The notes below the pieces were generated by a model, which was not told the DNA's origin, ran no database searches, and worked only from the letters and a program-made list of their open reading frames with translations. A stretch of DNA of 64,000 nucleotides from Paraburkholderia sp. Ac-20340 (lineage in GTDB: Bacteria > Pseudomonadota > Gammaproteobacteria > Burkholderiales > Burkholderiaceae), in NCBI RefSeq assembly GCF_017104965.1, contig NZ_JAAGPR010000024.1, positions 60,308 to 124,307 of the forward strand. The letters are read 5' to 3'. The translations under genes and the position numbers were made by a program. Below, one piece after another: positions 33,316 through 41,227 of the stretch (position 1 is its first letter; each line of letters starts with the position of its first letter).

Positions 33316-34533
33316 TCACGGCGCTGCGATACCCACGCCACACGCGCTGCCTGTCTTCGATGCGTCGTGCAGGCGATCGTAGCCCAAGACAGCCACAGTC
33401 CGGACAATGGCAGCGAGCGACGGCCGTTTGGCTTCATCACTCATACGGGCCTTCGGGGCGCCCGGCGTCAGGAGTTCGGCGGCCGTCGCCAGCCGCACCC
33501 TGCCCTTGCGGATTTCGCGGGCGAACCAGTGCATCCCGGAGGCCGGCATCGTGCGTTCGATGCCTTCGTCGGCGCGGACGGCAACCAGCGATCGTGCGTC
33601 ATGGCTGACGACGAATCGGGCTGTCAAGGACACATCGACGTAGGTTTTTCCGGCAGCCTCGACAAGGATGCGATCCAACTCAAGCACTTCCGCCTCCTGC
33701 ACCTGGCGTGCTTCGGATTCCGTCGTCCGGAGTTGGGTTTGCCGTCGGAAGTCGACCGGTCGAGCGAGCAGGCGCGTGAGGTAGGCACGTGGCCAGGTGG
33801 CCTGCTTCAGGTGCTGCCACGTGGCTTCAACGACGTCAGACAGCCGCTTGCCGTGCTCTCGCGCCCGGCGCATCAGGAAAAAGATCAGCTTGTCAGAAAA
33901 GCCCAGCGACCGCAGGCGCTGAAGGTCCGCGGGCGGTTGACCGGCTGGATGTCTTTCTTGAAAAGCAGTTGGGGAAAGATCTTCATGTATACGGTCTGCC
34001 AGAGTGGCACACGGGGATGCTGATTCGGTTTTCGGGGAGTCGGCTGAGGCCGGGTCAACGTCCTCACCGTTTGCAGAAGCCGCGGATGCGCGGGGTTGGC
34101 GGGACTGGACGGGAAGGTCGTCGCAGTACCCCAGCAGCCGGATGGCGGTGTCGGTGAGATACAGATATGCGCGGTCGAACTGGTTTTCCATGTCGCGCCC
34201 CTGCTCGCCGCGCATGATCAGCCCGGCCTGCTCCAGGTCGTGCAGGCTGCGGTAGAGCGTGCGAGTGGATTGCCGGGCGCGTTCAACGAGTCGGGCTCGG
34301 CCAATGAAGATCCGGCCGTTGGGCTTTTTGCGATCGACGGTGCGGGCGAGGGCGGCCAGCAGGTCGCACGCGCGACGGGGCAATCCGGGAATGCGGGCGG
34401 CACGGTACGCGGCGCGAAAGATTACCCAATGGAGATTGACGCGATCACACGTGTATTCGTGTGCCGCGGATTCATCAATTTCTGCGAGATGAGTTTCATC
34501 CTCGCAGGCAACGGAATGTTGCGCGATAGACAT
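33316..34533 (-). CDS. Plasmid replication initiation protein (HTH-containing)
   Basis: A 405-residue protein. The N-terminal half has a winged-helix pattern (CDLLAALARTVDRKKPNGRIF, RLVERARQSTRTLYRSLHDLEQAGLIMRGEQGRD in parts). A Ser/Ala-rich linker is followed by LRSLGFSDKLIFFLMRRAREHGKRLSDVVEATWQHLK and a C-terminal strand-rich domain. The arrangement matches the replication proteins annotated on large Burkholderiales plasmids. It is placed beside parB/parA and a toxin-antitoxin pair, consistent with the replicon core. Iterons were not identified. Confidence 0.6.
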   Translation of the reverse strand: MSIAQHSVACEDETHLAEIDESAAHEYTCDRVNLHWVIFRAAYRAARIPGLPRRACDLLAALARTVDRKKPNGRIFIGRARLVERARQSTRTLYRSLHDLEQAGLIMRGEQGRDMENQFDRAYLYLTDTAIRLLGYCDDLPVQSRQPRASAASANGEDVDPASADSPKTESASPCATLADRIHEDLSPTAFQERHPAGQPPADLQRLRSLGFSDKLIFFLMRRAREHGKRLSDVVEATWQHLKQATWPRAYLTRLLARPVDFRRQTQLRTTESEARQVQEAEVLELDRILVEAAGKTYVDVSLTARFVVSHDARSLVAVRADEGIERTMPASGMHWFAREIRKGRVRLATAAELLTPGAPKARMSDEAKRPSLAAIVRTVAVLGYDRLHDASKTGSACGVGIAAP

Positions 34534-34542
34534 AGCGAGCGT

Positions 34543-34560
34543 CCATTTCTCTGAAAATGG
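34543..34560. promoter_or_regulatory. Inverted repeat upstream of the replication gene
   Basis: CCATTT and AAATGG arms around CTCTGA lie 10-27 bp before the start codon of the replication gene, in the 5' untranslated region or promoter. It may be an operator for the Rep protein or a translational hairpin. Confidence 0.4.
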
Positions 34561-34676
34561 ATGGCCAATGCTTGACTGCCTATCGCTTTCCGCTACACTC
34601 AGAGGTGTCTAAGCTCTCCCGGTTCCAGCCGGCTGAGTGAGTAGCGGGGCACGATTTCAGTCGAGCCCAATTTTGC

Positions 34677-34706
34677 AAAGGCCCTCGGTTCCAGCCGAGG
34701 GCCTTT
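34677..34706. terminator. Strong rho-independent terminator downstream of parB
   Basis: A perfect 12-bp stem (AAAGGCCCTCGG / CCGAGGGCCTTT) with loop TTCCAG, followed by GTCTTT on the plus strand and GCAAAATT on the minus strand. It separates the parAB operon from the replication gene. The loop motif GGTTCCAGCCG is repeated at 34621. Confidence 0.85.
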
Positions 34707-34764
34707 GTCTTTCAGGTACCCAGATTGTTAGCGCATCCCGTCATCCTGAGTTTGTAAGTCATTG

Positions 34765-34853
34765 ATTTATAAGGAGTCGCTAGAAGCGACTCTTGCTACC
34801 ACGTCTCGCTTAATCGCTAAGTGTTTGATTTTATTGGAGTCGCTATTAGCGAC
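34765..34853. repeat. Candidate centromere (parS): two ~28-bp repeats with palindromic cores
   Basis: Copy 1 has GAGTCGCTAGAAGCGACTC (34774-34792, 8-bp arms) and copy 2 has GTCGCTATTAGCGAC (34839-34853, 7-bp arms). Both are preceded by TGATTTNTNNGGAGTCGCTA-like sequence, so the repeats are direct and 65 bp apart. Copy 2 overlaps the parB stop codon. Their position at the end of a parAB operon suggests ParB binding. Confidence 0.6.
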
Positions 34854-35904
34854 CTTCTTCGGCGTTTTTCTCTTCAACCTCACGCCGGATAAGCGTTTCA
34901 ATCCTGTCCGCCCACATCTGTGCGGTTGCCTCTGCGTCGTCGGCACTGCCGGCAAATCGCAGACCGATCACTCCGCTCCGGACTGAGATGTCACAGAGCT
35001 TCTTGCGCCCGATTGTGATCGTGCGGGTCAGAGGCGCCGCCGCTACTTTTTCTCTCTTCGGCTTGGCGAGCTCAAGAGCGCGCTTCTGGGTCAATGATTC
35101 GTCGGTGACGAGCGCTCGAATCGCCTTCACCACTGCCTCGGCGTTCCCATCAGTCGCGAGCGCAGCAAAATCTTCGGCAGCATTGCCCCCAACCCGGTCT
35201 GGCCGCCGCGCAATTGCGTCGCGAGCTTCTTGTGGCAATTTTTCGAACGAGAGGATGCGGGAGACGTGCTGCTTAGTCAGTCCAGAGGCTTCGATAATTT
35301 CAGAGCGGGTAAACCCGGATTCTTCCTGTAGCCGCACGAACTGCCGAAACTTCTCGAAGTCTGGCAAAGATGGAGCAAGCAGATTTGAGAAGGTTGCCCC
35401 CATCTCCGCGGATTTGGCGTCACCAGTGAACGGCACGCCGAGGATCGTCGTCCGCCCTAGTTCATCTCTGTATATCGCTACCCGGTTGTTACCAGAAACG
35501 ATCTCGTTTTTGCCATCCCCGAGGGGACGGAAAACGATCGGGTGGACCAACGGATTGCGCTGAAGGTTTTCGCGCAATTCGCTATATTCCACCGGCGAGA
35601 GAACTCTCCTGCGTCCTGGTACCTCAACGAGGGTAGAAATTTCGATCTCAGTTGTGCCTGCGCTTAGGTTCGATTGCTGAAGGCTCTCGATTTGTCTACG
35701 AGCGTCTTCGAGTTCGACCTTGACTGCCTCCGCAGTGCGTTCGGCAGCTAGAGCACGGTCCTCAGCCTCCACAATGCGGCTAGTCGCGCTCATTAGGCGG
35801 CCAGGTGAGGTCAGGGCAGGCCCGCCCTGACTTGGTGCCGGTGCGGTAGTCTCTTTAAGTTCGATCCCGGCCGTTCGCTGCGCAAGACGTTTCCCGATAC
35901 TCAT
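34846..35904 (-). CDS. parB: ParB-family partition protein
   Basis: A 352-residue plasmid ParB starting MSIGKRLAQRTAG. The N-terminal ParB/sulfiredoxin domain has ELRENLQRNPLVHPIVFRPL and NEIVSGNNRVAIYRDELGR, in which the classical GxRR motif is SGNNR. The helix-turn-helix is FTRSEIIEASGLTKQHVSRILSFEKLP. A C-terminal dimerisation part follows. It overlaps parA by 4 bp (ATGA). It binds parS and loads ParA-driven segregation. Confidence 0.92.
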   Translation of the reverse strand: MSIGKRLAQRTAGIELKETTAPAPSQGGPALTSPGRLMSATSRIVEAEDRALAAERTAEAVKVELEDARRQIESLQQSNLSAGTTEIEISTLVEVPGRRRVLSPVEYSELRENLQRNPLVHPIVFRPLGDGKNEIVSGNNRVAIYRDELGRTTILGVPFTGDAKSAEMGATFSNLLAPSLPDFEKFRQFVRLQEESGFTRSEIIEASGLTKQHVSRILSFEKLPQEARDAIARRPDRVGGNAAEDFAALATDGNAEAVVKAIRALVTDESLTQKRALELAKPKREKVAAAPLTRTITIGRKKLCDISVRSGVIGLRFAGSADDAEATAQMWADRIETLIRREVEEKNAEEGR

Positions 35905-37133
35905 TGCGCCGACTCCTTCGCCCAAGCTGCGATCAGCTGGTCATCAAGGTATTCGGCCAACTGGTCGAGTGGCTCGCGTAGCCTTGCATAGGTCGAGTTT
36001 CGAACTTCGGACTTGGGAAGATCGTAAATTGTGGACAACATCGCCGAGGCGTCCTGTTGAATCTTCGACTCCGGGATGATGTACGGAAGCACATGGTCGC
36101 TGTACGCCATACGCAGCCAACCCTGTACTGCCCTTGAGGTATCAGTGGTGCGTGCCTTCGTCATAATCACCTTCACGAAGTCATAGCGTTTCTTTTCCTT
36201 GAGGCCAGGCAGGTTGCTGCCGACGTCGGAGAAGAGACTCCAAAACTGGGTGGAACTGGCGAAATCAAGCCCCTCAGGCGGGCATGGCATCAGGATGGCA
36301 TCCGCCGCAATAAGCGCGTTGATCGTCAGGTAGCTGAGGGCAGGAGGGGTGTCGACGATGACAACGTCATAGTCTTCGATTAGCGGACGTACACCGTCAC
36401 CACTAGAATTCGTCGCGTCCGATTTGAACCCCTTGTTGATGATGTCCCAGAATTCAAAACGCGGGTCATGCAGCACCTTCGAAGGGATCTCAAATTCAGC
36501 GTCAAAGAGCGCGGCGGACGCCGGAATGAGGTCCAGGTTACGCCAATACGTGTTCCGCACAGCGTAGTGCAGTGTTTTCTGGTCGCCATAAATAAGCGGC
36601 AGTAGCGTCTTATCTTCTGGAATCTCGGCTTCAGGCGCGTAGCCACATAACTGCGTAGCGGACCCTTGTGGGTCGCAGTCTAAGATGAGGACGCGACGAC
36701 CGAGCAAGCTGAGAGCTTGTGCAACGGACACGGCTGTGGCTGTCTTTGCGACGCCGCCTTTGAAGTTTGCGATCGCATACACGCGCCCGCGCGCCGCGGT
36801 TGGGCGTTTCGGACGCTTCGATGTTGCTTGAATCCACGTTATCGTCTCGTCTAGCGTGTAGACCTTTGCTTTTCCATTCCCGGGTAAGGTGCCGGGCGGG
36901 AGTTCACCTTTGCTTGCCAGATACCGCTGCTTTTGGCGGTCGATATTGCAGAGCGCCGCCAGAGCTGCTGTACTGAAAACCGGCGCCTTCTTGCGAGGAT
37001 AGGGCTCGAGCAATCGGTTTCGGATTTGCCCAAATGCGTCCTTGGCCCGACCTGATACGCCAATCAACGCGTCGAACGACACGGATTGGTCGACCTCTGG
37101 CAGGTGGGTAATCAGTATGTCGTTGGCGGTCAC
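35901..37133 (-). CDS. parA: ParA-family partition ATPase (type Ia)
   Basis: 410 residues. The N-terminal DNA-binding region contains a MerR/HTH-like segment (FSTAALAALCNIDRQKQRYLASKGELPPG), used for autoregulation in type Ia systems. The deviant Walker A is NFKGGVAKTATAVSVAQAL (residues ~123-141), followed by LILDCDPQGSATQLCG and VVIVDTPPALSYLTINAL. First gene of the parAB operon, full length. It drives segregation together with ParB. Confidence 0.95.
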   Translation of the reverse strand: MTANDILITHLPEVDQSVSFDALIGVSGRAKDAFGQIRNRLLEPYPRKKAPVFSTAALAALCNIDRQKQRYLASKGELPPGTLPGNGKAKVYTLDETITWIQATSKRPKRPTAARGRVYAIANFKGGVAKTATAVSVAQALSLLGRRVLILDCDPQGSATQLCGYAPEAEIPEDKTLLPLIYGDQKTLHYAVRNTYWRNLDLIPASAALFDAEFEIPSKVLHDPRFEFWDIINKGFKSDATNSSGDGVRPLIEDYDVVIVDTPPALSYLTINALIAADAILMPCPPEGLDFASSTQFWSLFSDVGSNLPGLKEKKRYDFVKVIMTKARTTDTSRAVQGWLRMAYSDHVLPYIIPESKIQQDASAMLSTIYDLPKSEVRNSTYARLREPLDQLAEYLDDQLIAAWAKESAQ

Positions 37134-37635
37134 GGTCGCATCCTCAGGTTACCCGAACTTCCGCAGGGTTTTGGGGTGGAAGTCGATTAACCGTGAGGAT
37201 AATGGCTGACCGAGTAAACTTCAAGTAAACTCTGAAGTGTTGATTTCTCGGCCGCGTCCAGCACGGATAGTGGATTGGCACATTTCCACACAGTTCGGTT
37301 GACCGGTACGGCCTCTTGATGCTTGCTGATGGTGCATCTACGGACAGCACTTCTAAGCAGGACAACTCACCGCACTGAACCGACACCACGCTGACACCTT
37401 CGCCCAAACGCCGTGATAACTTCAAGATGCCAGATTGCTCTTGCTTTTTACGCAAAAGTGTGGGCTGGGAGGCTGGCTTTGTGGACGCCCGCTTGTCGCA
37501 CGAACGCGGCTCTGCTGCGTGACGGATAGTGCGTCCGAGCGGTTCGAGTGCCGTATGGTCTATCTAACCGTGGCAGCCACGAACCTGCGCATAATTGCTC
37601 CGAGGCAGGGTTCGAATAGGAGAGGCACCGAATTC
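37134..37635. other. parA promoter region and intergenic stretch before mnmH
   Basis: Contains AGTAAACT twice (37213-37220, 37224-37231) and the inverted pair ACTTCA/TGAAGT (37218-37238), a plausible ParA operator. Frames at 37144-37455 (minus) and the upstream extension of mnmH are Cys/Arg-rich and not protein-like. Confidence 0.5.
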
Positions 37636-38664
37636 ATGTATCGCTTTGAAGACTACGACCTCATCATTGATGCACGGTGCGAGCGCGAATACGCGGAGGA
37701 TCATATTCCGGGGGCAATCAGCCTTCCGGTGGTGAACAACGAGGAGTACGCGGAAGTCGGTACCTTGCATCGAACAGACAAGATGCATGCATACCTGATT
37801 GGCGTGTCCTACTCGTTGAAGAACATTTCACGTCATCTGGACACTGTAATTGCCAACCACTCTCGCCGCTGCCGGATCCTGGTCTATTGTTTTCGTGGCG
37901 GCAAACGTAGCCGTCTATGGTTCGATGCGCTAGACACCATCGGCTACAAGGTTGACCGATTACCTGGGGGATGGAAAGGCTACCGACGTTGGGTCAACGA
38001 GCAATTGGAGAGTCGTCCGCGCGAATTCTCTTACATTGTCCTTTCTGGGCCGACGGGTTGCGGTAAAACGCGTCTGCTTGACCAACTGACCCTTGAAGGG
38101 GCGCAGGTTCTGGACCTTGAGGCGCTTGCCGCGCATCGCGGTTCTGTTATCGGTGCAATCCCCGGGATCGAGCAACCGACACAAAAATATTTCGACAGCT
38201 TGCTCCTTCAGAAACTTTCCACATTCAATTCAACTCGTCCAGTATGGGTCGAGGCTGAAAGCAAGAAAATCGGCAACGTTCAAGTGCCGCTGACCCTGCT
38301 CGAAACGATGCACTCGACAGGCACGCTGGTGCAGGTCCGTGCCCCGATGGAAGAGCGCGTACGGTTATGGCGCGAAGACTACGCACATTTTGAAAGCGAT
38401 CCTGAATCATTGCTCGATCGGCTCGCCCATCTGCGGAGCCTCGTGGGCGGGAAAGAGGTTGAGCTATGGCACGAGCTGGCGTCGGCACGAAGGATTCCCG
38501 AATTATTCGAACGCCTAATGATTGCTCATTACGATCCGAGCTATGCACGCTCAACGAAACGGGTCTATCAGTCGATCCCCAACGCGCCCTCCATTGAGCT
38601 CCAGAATCTACAGCCCGACACTCTGAACCGAGTTGCTCGAGACATGATCGAACGCTTCGGCTGA
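37636..38664 (+). CDS. mnmH: tRNA 2-selenouridine (geranyl-2-thiouridine) synthase
   Basis: A 342-residue MnmH/SelU. The N-terminal rhodanese domain (DARCEREYAEDHIPGAISLP) carries the active-site loop with Cys85 in VYCFRGGKRS. A P-loop domain has GPTGCGKT (138-145), followed by LEALAAHRGSVIGA, typical of the family. The enzyme converts the 2-thiouridine at the tRNA wobble position to 2-selenouridine through a geranylated intermediate, using selenophosphate. No selD or selA lies nearby. It is unusual on an accessory replicon. The start was chosen where the rhodanese domain begins. Confidence 0.92.
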   Translation: MYRFEDYDLIIDARCEREYAEDHIPGAISLPVVNNEEYAEVGTLHRTDKMHAYLIGVSYSLKNISRHLDTVIANHSRRCRILVYCFRGGKRSRLWFDALDTIGYKVDRLPGGWKGYRRWVNEQLESRPREFSYIVLSGPTGCGKTRLLDQLTLEGAQVLDLEALAAHRGSVIGAIPGIEQPTQKYFDSLLLQKLSTFNSTRPVWVEAESKKIGNVQVPLTLLETMHSTGTLVQVRAPMEERVRLWREDYAHFESDPESLLDRLAHLRSLVGGKEVELWHELASARRIPELFERLMIAHYDPSYARSTKRVYQSIPNAPSIELQNLQPDTLNRVARDMIERFG

Positions 38665-38737
38665 TATTGGATGACGTCGGGTTATCTGACGCTCTGAATT
38701 TATTGCGGATTTATCGAGCCTCATCCGGCTCCGAAAT

Positions 38738-38751
38738 GAGGTAGTTACCTC
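38738..38751. promoter_or_regulatory. Palindrome upstream of the HTH-like gene
   Basis: GAGGTA-GT-TACCTC is a perfect inverted repeat with an AAAT flank and TTTTAT on the other side, in the gap after mnmH. It may be an operator for the DNA-binding protein at 38885 or a short terminator of mnmH. Confidence 0.4.
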
Positions 38752-38884
38752 TTTTATGCAGTCTGGTTTAGCCGATGTATCTGGATGTAACAGCATTGGC
38801 GTCCCTTGCGACCGGCGCAGTAACGTCGTACGAAATGAATTTTGGTCTTGACTGGACAGATAGTCGAATCAGGATTATCCGGGC

Positions 38885-39943
38885 ATGTGTACGACGATCG
38901 AGGACCGCATCATTCTGCTTCTGGATGAGCGGACTAGGCTTGGACAAACGGATGGCGCACGGGGGCGAGGAAGGCTCCGGCGAGTCGTCGACTCGTTGAC
39001 GGAATTCATTCAAGTTCCCGAGCCGGGCCGAGGTTATTTTGAGCGGCTCACCGAATACACCGGGATTTCGACGCAGCGGTGGCGCAAGGTATTCCATAGG
39101 CGTCAGCGACCGACGCCGGACATGATCGAAGCGTTGGCGCGTCTCTTTCCGCAGTATGCATTCTGGATAGCGACGAGGATAACGGATTCGAGTAACGGCC
39201 ACGTTGCTCCCGCAAACGCCCAGACGTTTCCCGAGCGGCCGTACGTTGAGGCAGACGCCGCTAACCAATACTTTCGCCGCTCGATCGTCCTTTTCCGCCG
39301 CCTCTTTGAGGAAGCAGAAGTTGAGTTGAAGGATGACCAGGCCCGTATGCGAGCGGCCACGCGAATGCCGCCCGTGGCGCGCTGGCACGACGGCCCTTTA
39401 GTGGACGCTGCATATCGCGTTGCGCAGTCGGACGAGTATGCCCAATTGCGGGAGATCTGGTTTTCAAGGGAGGACGCCCGGTCAGCTAACCTGCGCCGCA
39501 TTTGGTCTGCGGCTCGCGAAGGTCGACCTTGGAATCGCGGACGGCGCAGGGCGCAAGACTCCGATTCTGGAAAGGATCCGCGAGCAGCGCATCAGCATCT
39601 CCGGGACCTTTACTTTGCTCCCCGAACACGGCAACCGACGCGGTTTGCATTGAGTGTGCTGAATACATCGCCAGCGGCTCTCACGGACGAGCAGGTGATC
39701 CGATTGCGGTCATGGATCGAGCGAATGCAGGGCGAAGATCTGTTCGTCTTTCTTGCGTATCTCGAACATCACGGAATCGCGCGTGAGCGCATATTTCCTT
39801 TGAAACCGGCACGTGTGCGTTACGCGTGGTTGGGCATGGAGGACGCTGAGATTGGTCGGTTCATGGCGTACTTGAAGGGGGTTCGCTTAACCACTTCTAG
39901 GACCTGTACTGGCAGAAGGATCGCGCAGCAATCGGGTGCTTAG
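38885..39943 (+). CDS. Hypothetical DNA-binding-like protein
   Basis: 352 residues. An early segment LTEYTGISTQRWRKVFHRRQRPTPDMIEALARLFP (in parts, residues ~55-90) reads like a Cro/CI-type helix-turn-helix. The middle is helical and basic, and a second region (LTDEQVIRLRSWIERMQGEDLFVFLAYLEHHG) closes the protein. Between ~39500 and 39653 another frame has more typical codon use (KVDLGIADGAGRKTPILERIREQRI), so the gene may contain two compensating frameshifts. Family not recognised. Confidence 0.5.
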   Translation: MCTTIEDRIILLLDERTRLGQTDGARGRGRLRRVVDSLTEFIQVPEPGRGYFERLTEYTGISTQRWRKVFHRRQRPTPDMIEALARLFPQYAFWIATRITDSSNGHVAPANAQTFPERPYVEADAANQYFRRSIVLFRRLFEEAEVELKDDQARMRAATRMPPVARWHDGPLVDAAYRVAQSDEYAQLREIWFSREDARSANLRRIWSAAREGRPWNRGRRRAQDSDSGKDPRAAHQHLRDLYFAPRTRQPTRFALSVLNTSPAALTDEQVIRLRSWIERMQGEDLFVFLAYLEHHGIARERIFPLKPARVRYAWLGMEDAEIGRFMAYLKGVRLTTSRTCTGRRIAQQSGA

Positions 39944-39985
39944 TGGTAGTGCGCCGGTACCGAAATTACAGTTGGACTGCAAACT

Positions 39986-40255
39986 ATGAGTGAGTGTCTT
40001 AGCATCGTGTGTCCGGCTTGCGGCATGGTATTCGGTGAGGATGGGTGGGAGGTCCTGACCGAGAAAGAAGTTCATCAGATTACCTGCAAGGCATGTCGCA
40101 AGGTCTTTTTCACGAGTTGGTTCGAGTGCGAAGCTTGCGCTGCCGACAATTTAATTTCCTCGCCATTTGCGCAAGACTGCCTTGATCGTAGATGCAGGGA
40201 GTGTGGGTACCACCCCGGTGATATTGGTGAGGATTATGAAGAATCTCATCTTTGA
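39986..40255 (+). CDS. Double zinc-ribbon small protein
   Basis: 89 residues with four CxxC pairs (CPAC, CKAC, CEAC, CREC), enough for two zinc ribbons. Acidic C terminus (GDIGEDYEESHL). No enzyme signature. It overlaps the start of the next gene by 20 bp, so they are likely co-translated. It may mediate protein or nucleic-acid contacts. Not recognised beyond the zinc-binding pattern. Confidence 0.65.
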   Translation: MSECLSIVCPACGMVFGEDGWEVLTEKEVHQITCKACRKVFFTSWFECEACAADNLISSPFAQDCLDRRCRECGYHPGDIGEDYEESHL

Positions 40256-40499
40256 GCGGGACGTTGGCGCTCCGACAGAGCGCGTCGGAGTCCGCCTGTA
40301 TCGTGTAGCAACGGGATTCATTGCCGAACGTTTTCTCGTTCAGGGTGACCGGACCGTCGCGGTGCAGGTTCTTCCCATGTTGGTGCGCGATGATTTTGAG
40401 GGATTCGCGGCGGCCGATCCGCACTATTCCGTGATGGAGTACATCTACGGTGAAGTTCGGCAACTGGTTTGGGGTAGTGAGGTTGGCAAAGCACGTTAA
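40236..40499 (+). CDS. Hypothetical protein
   Basis: 87 residues starting MKNLIFERDVGAPTERVGVR, with several predicted beta-strands (VRLYRVATGFIAERFLV, RTVAVQVLPML) and an acidic-aromatic end (HYSVMEYIYGEVRQLVWG). It overlaps the zinc-ribbon gene and precedes the LuxR-type gene by 14 bp, suggesting one operon. Not recognised. Confidence 0.6.
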   Translation: MKNLIFERDVGAPTERVGVRLYRVATGFIAERFLVQGDRTVAVQVLPMLVRDDFEGFAAADPHYSVMEYIYGEVRQLVWGSEVGKAR

Positions 40500-40513
40500 G
40501 TAGGACGGCAGTT

Positions 40514-41227
40514 ATGGATCTGAGCGTTGATGACCTGTTGAACGCCACAGACGAGCTTGAGTTAGCCGAGCTTGTGAAGCGCGCGATTCAAACACGTGGT
40601 GCGGAGTCGTTCGTGTTCGTCTCCCTGCATCCATCGGATTTTTCCGATAGCCGATCGACCTATCGATTCCTGATTGGCTGCCGGCCGGAGTGGTGCCAAC
40701 TTTACAATGCAAATCGCTGGTACCTCACCGATCCATGCCTTGAGTATGCGCGGTCGAACACGGCGCCGTTACTAGGCTCCGAACTGCCTGTTCGCACGGC
40801 AGGTCAACGACGCATGCTGGAGGTGGCGGCGGAATATGGTTTTCGCAGCGGCTACGTCGTTCCAGTCCACACAAGCGAGAAGGGGCGCATCGGCATCCTT
40901 TATCTCGGATCTGACCTGCCGCCAGAAACGATGGAGGCAAAATTCCACGAAGCGCGCCCGCTTTTTCGCGCCCTGGCACTGGAACTTCTCGAATGGTCGT
41001 CCCGTGCGGTGAGAGAAGAAGTGATGCAGGTCACGGGCCTGACACACGACGAGCTCCGGCTCCTCGGCCTGGTAAGGACGGGTTTCACCGCCGCAGACAT
41101 TGCCGCCGAATTGCAGGTATCGTCGGTGACTGTCTATCGCCAATTCCAGCGCATCAATGAAAAGCTCAATGTTGCGCGCATCACCGCAGCGGTGAAATTC
41201 GCGGAAGAGCATGACCTCCTTGCGTGA
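40514..41227 (+). CDS. LuxR-family autoinducer-binding regulator (solo)
   Basis: 237 residues. The N-terminal autoinducer-binding domain keeps Trp60, Tyr64, Asp73 and Pro74 (equivalent to TraR W57/Y61/D70/P71) and a Gly in YGFRSGYVVP, but the usual Trp of the PxxW motif is replaced (TAPLLGSE). The C-terminal LuxR helix-turn-helix is GLTHDELRLLGLVRTGFTA, then DIAAELQVSSVTVYRQFQRINEKLNV. No luxI-type synthase is in the window. It overlaps the membrane enzyme gene by 17 bp, so both are one operon. The ligand may be an acyl-homoserine lactone or a related lipid signal. Confidence 0.88.
   Translation: MDLSVDDLLNATDELELAELVKRAIQTRGAESFVFVSLHPSDFSDSRSTYRFLIGCRPEWCQLYNANRWYLTDPCLEYARSNTAPLLGSELPVRTAGQRRMLEVAAEYGFRSGYVVPVHTSEKGRIGILYLGSDLPPETMEAKFHEARPLFRALALELLEWSSRAVREEVMQVTGLTHDELRLLGLVRTGFTAADIAAELQVSSVTVYRQFQRINEKLNVARITAAVKFAEEHDLLA

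Noticed and set aside
37144..37455. Minus-strand frame upstream of parA
   Set aside because: Composition is not protein-like, there is no ribosome binding site, and it covers the parA promoter repeats.
39880..39930. Possible lux box (ACCTGTACTGGCAG) upstream of the zinc-ribbon gene
   Set aside because: The half-sites are too short and wrongly spaced for a LuxR-type operator.
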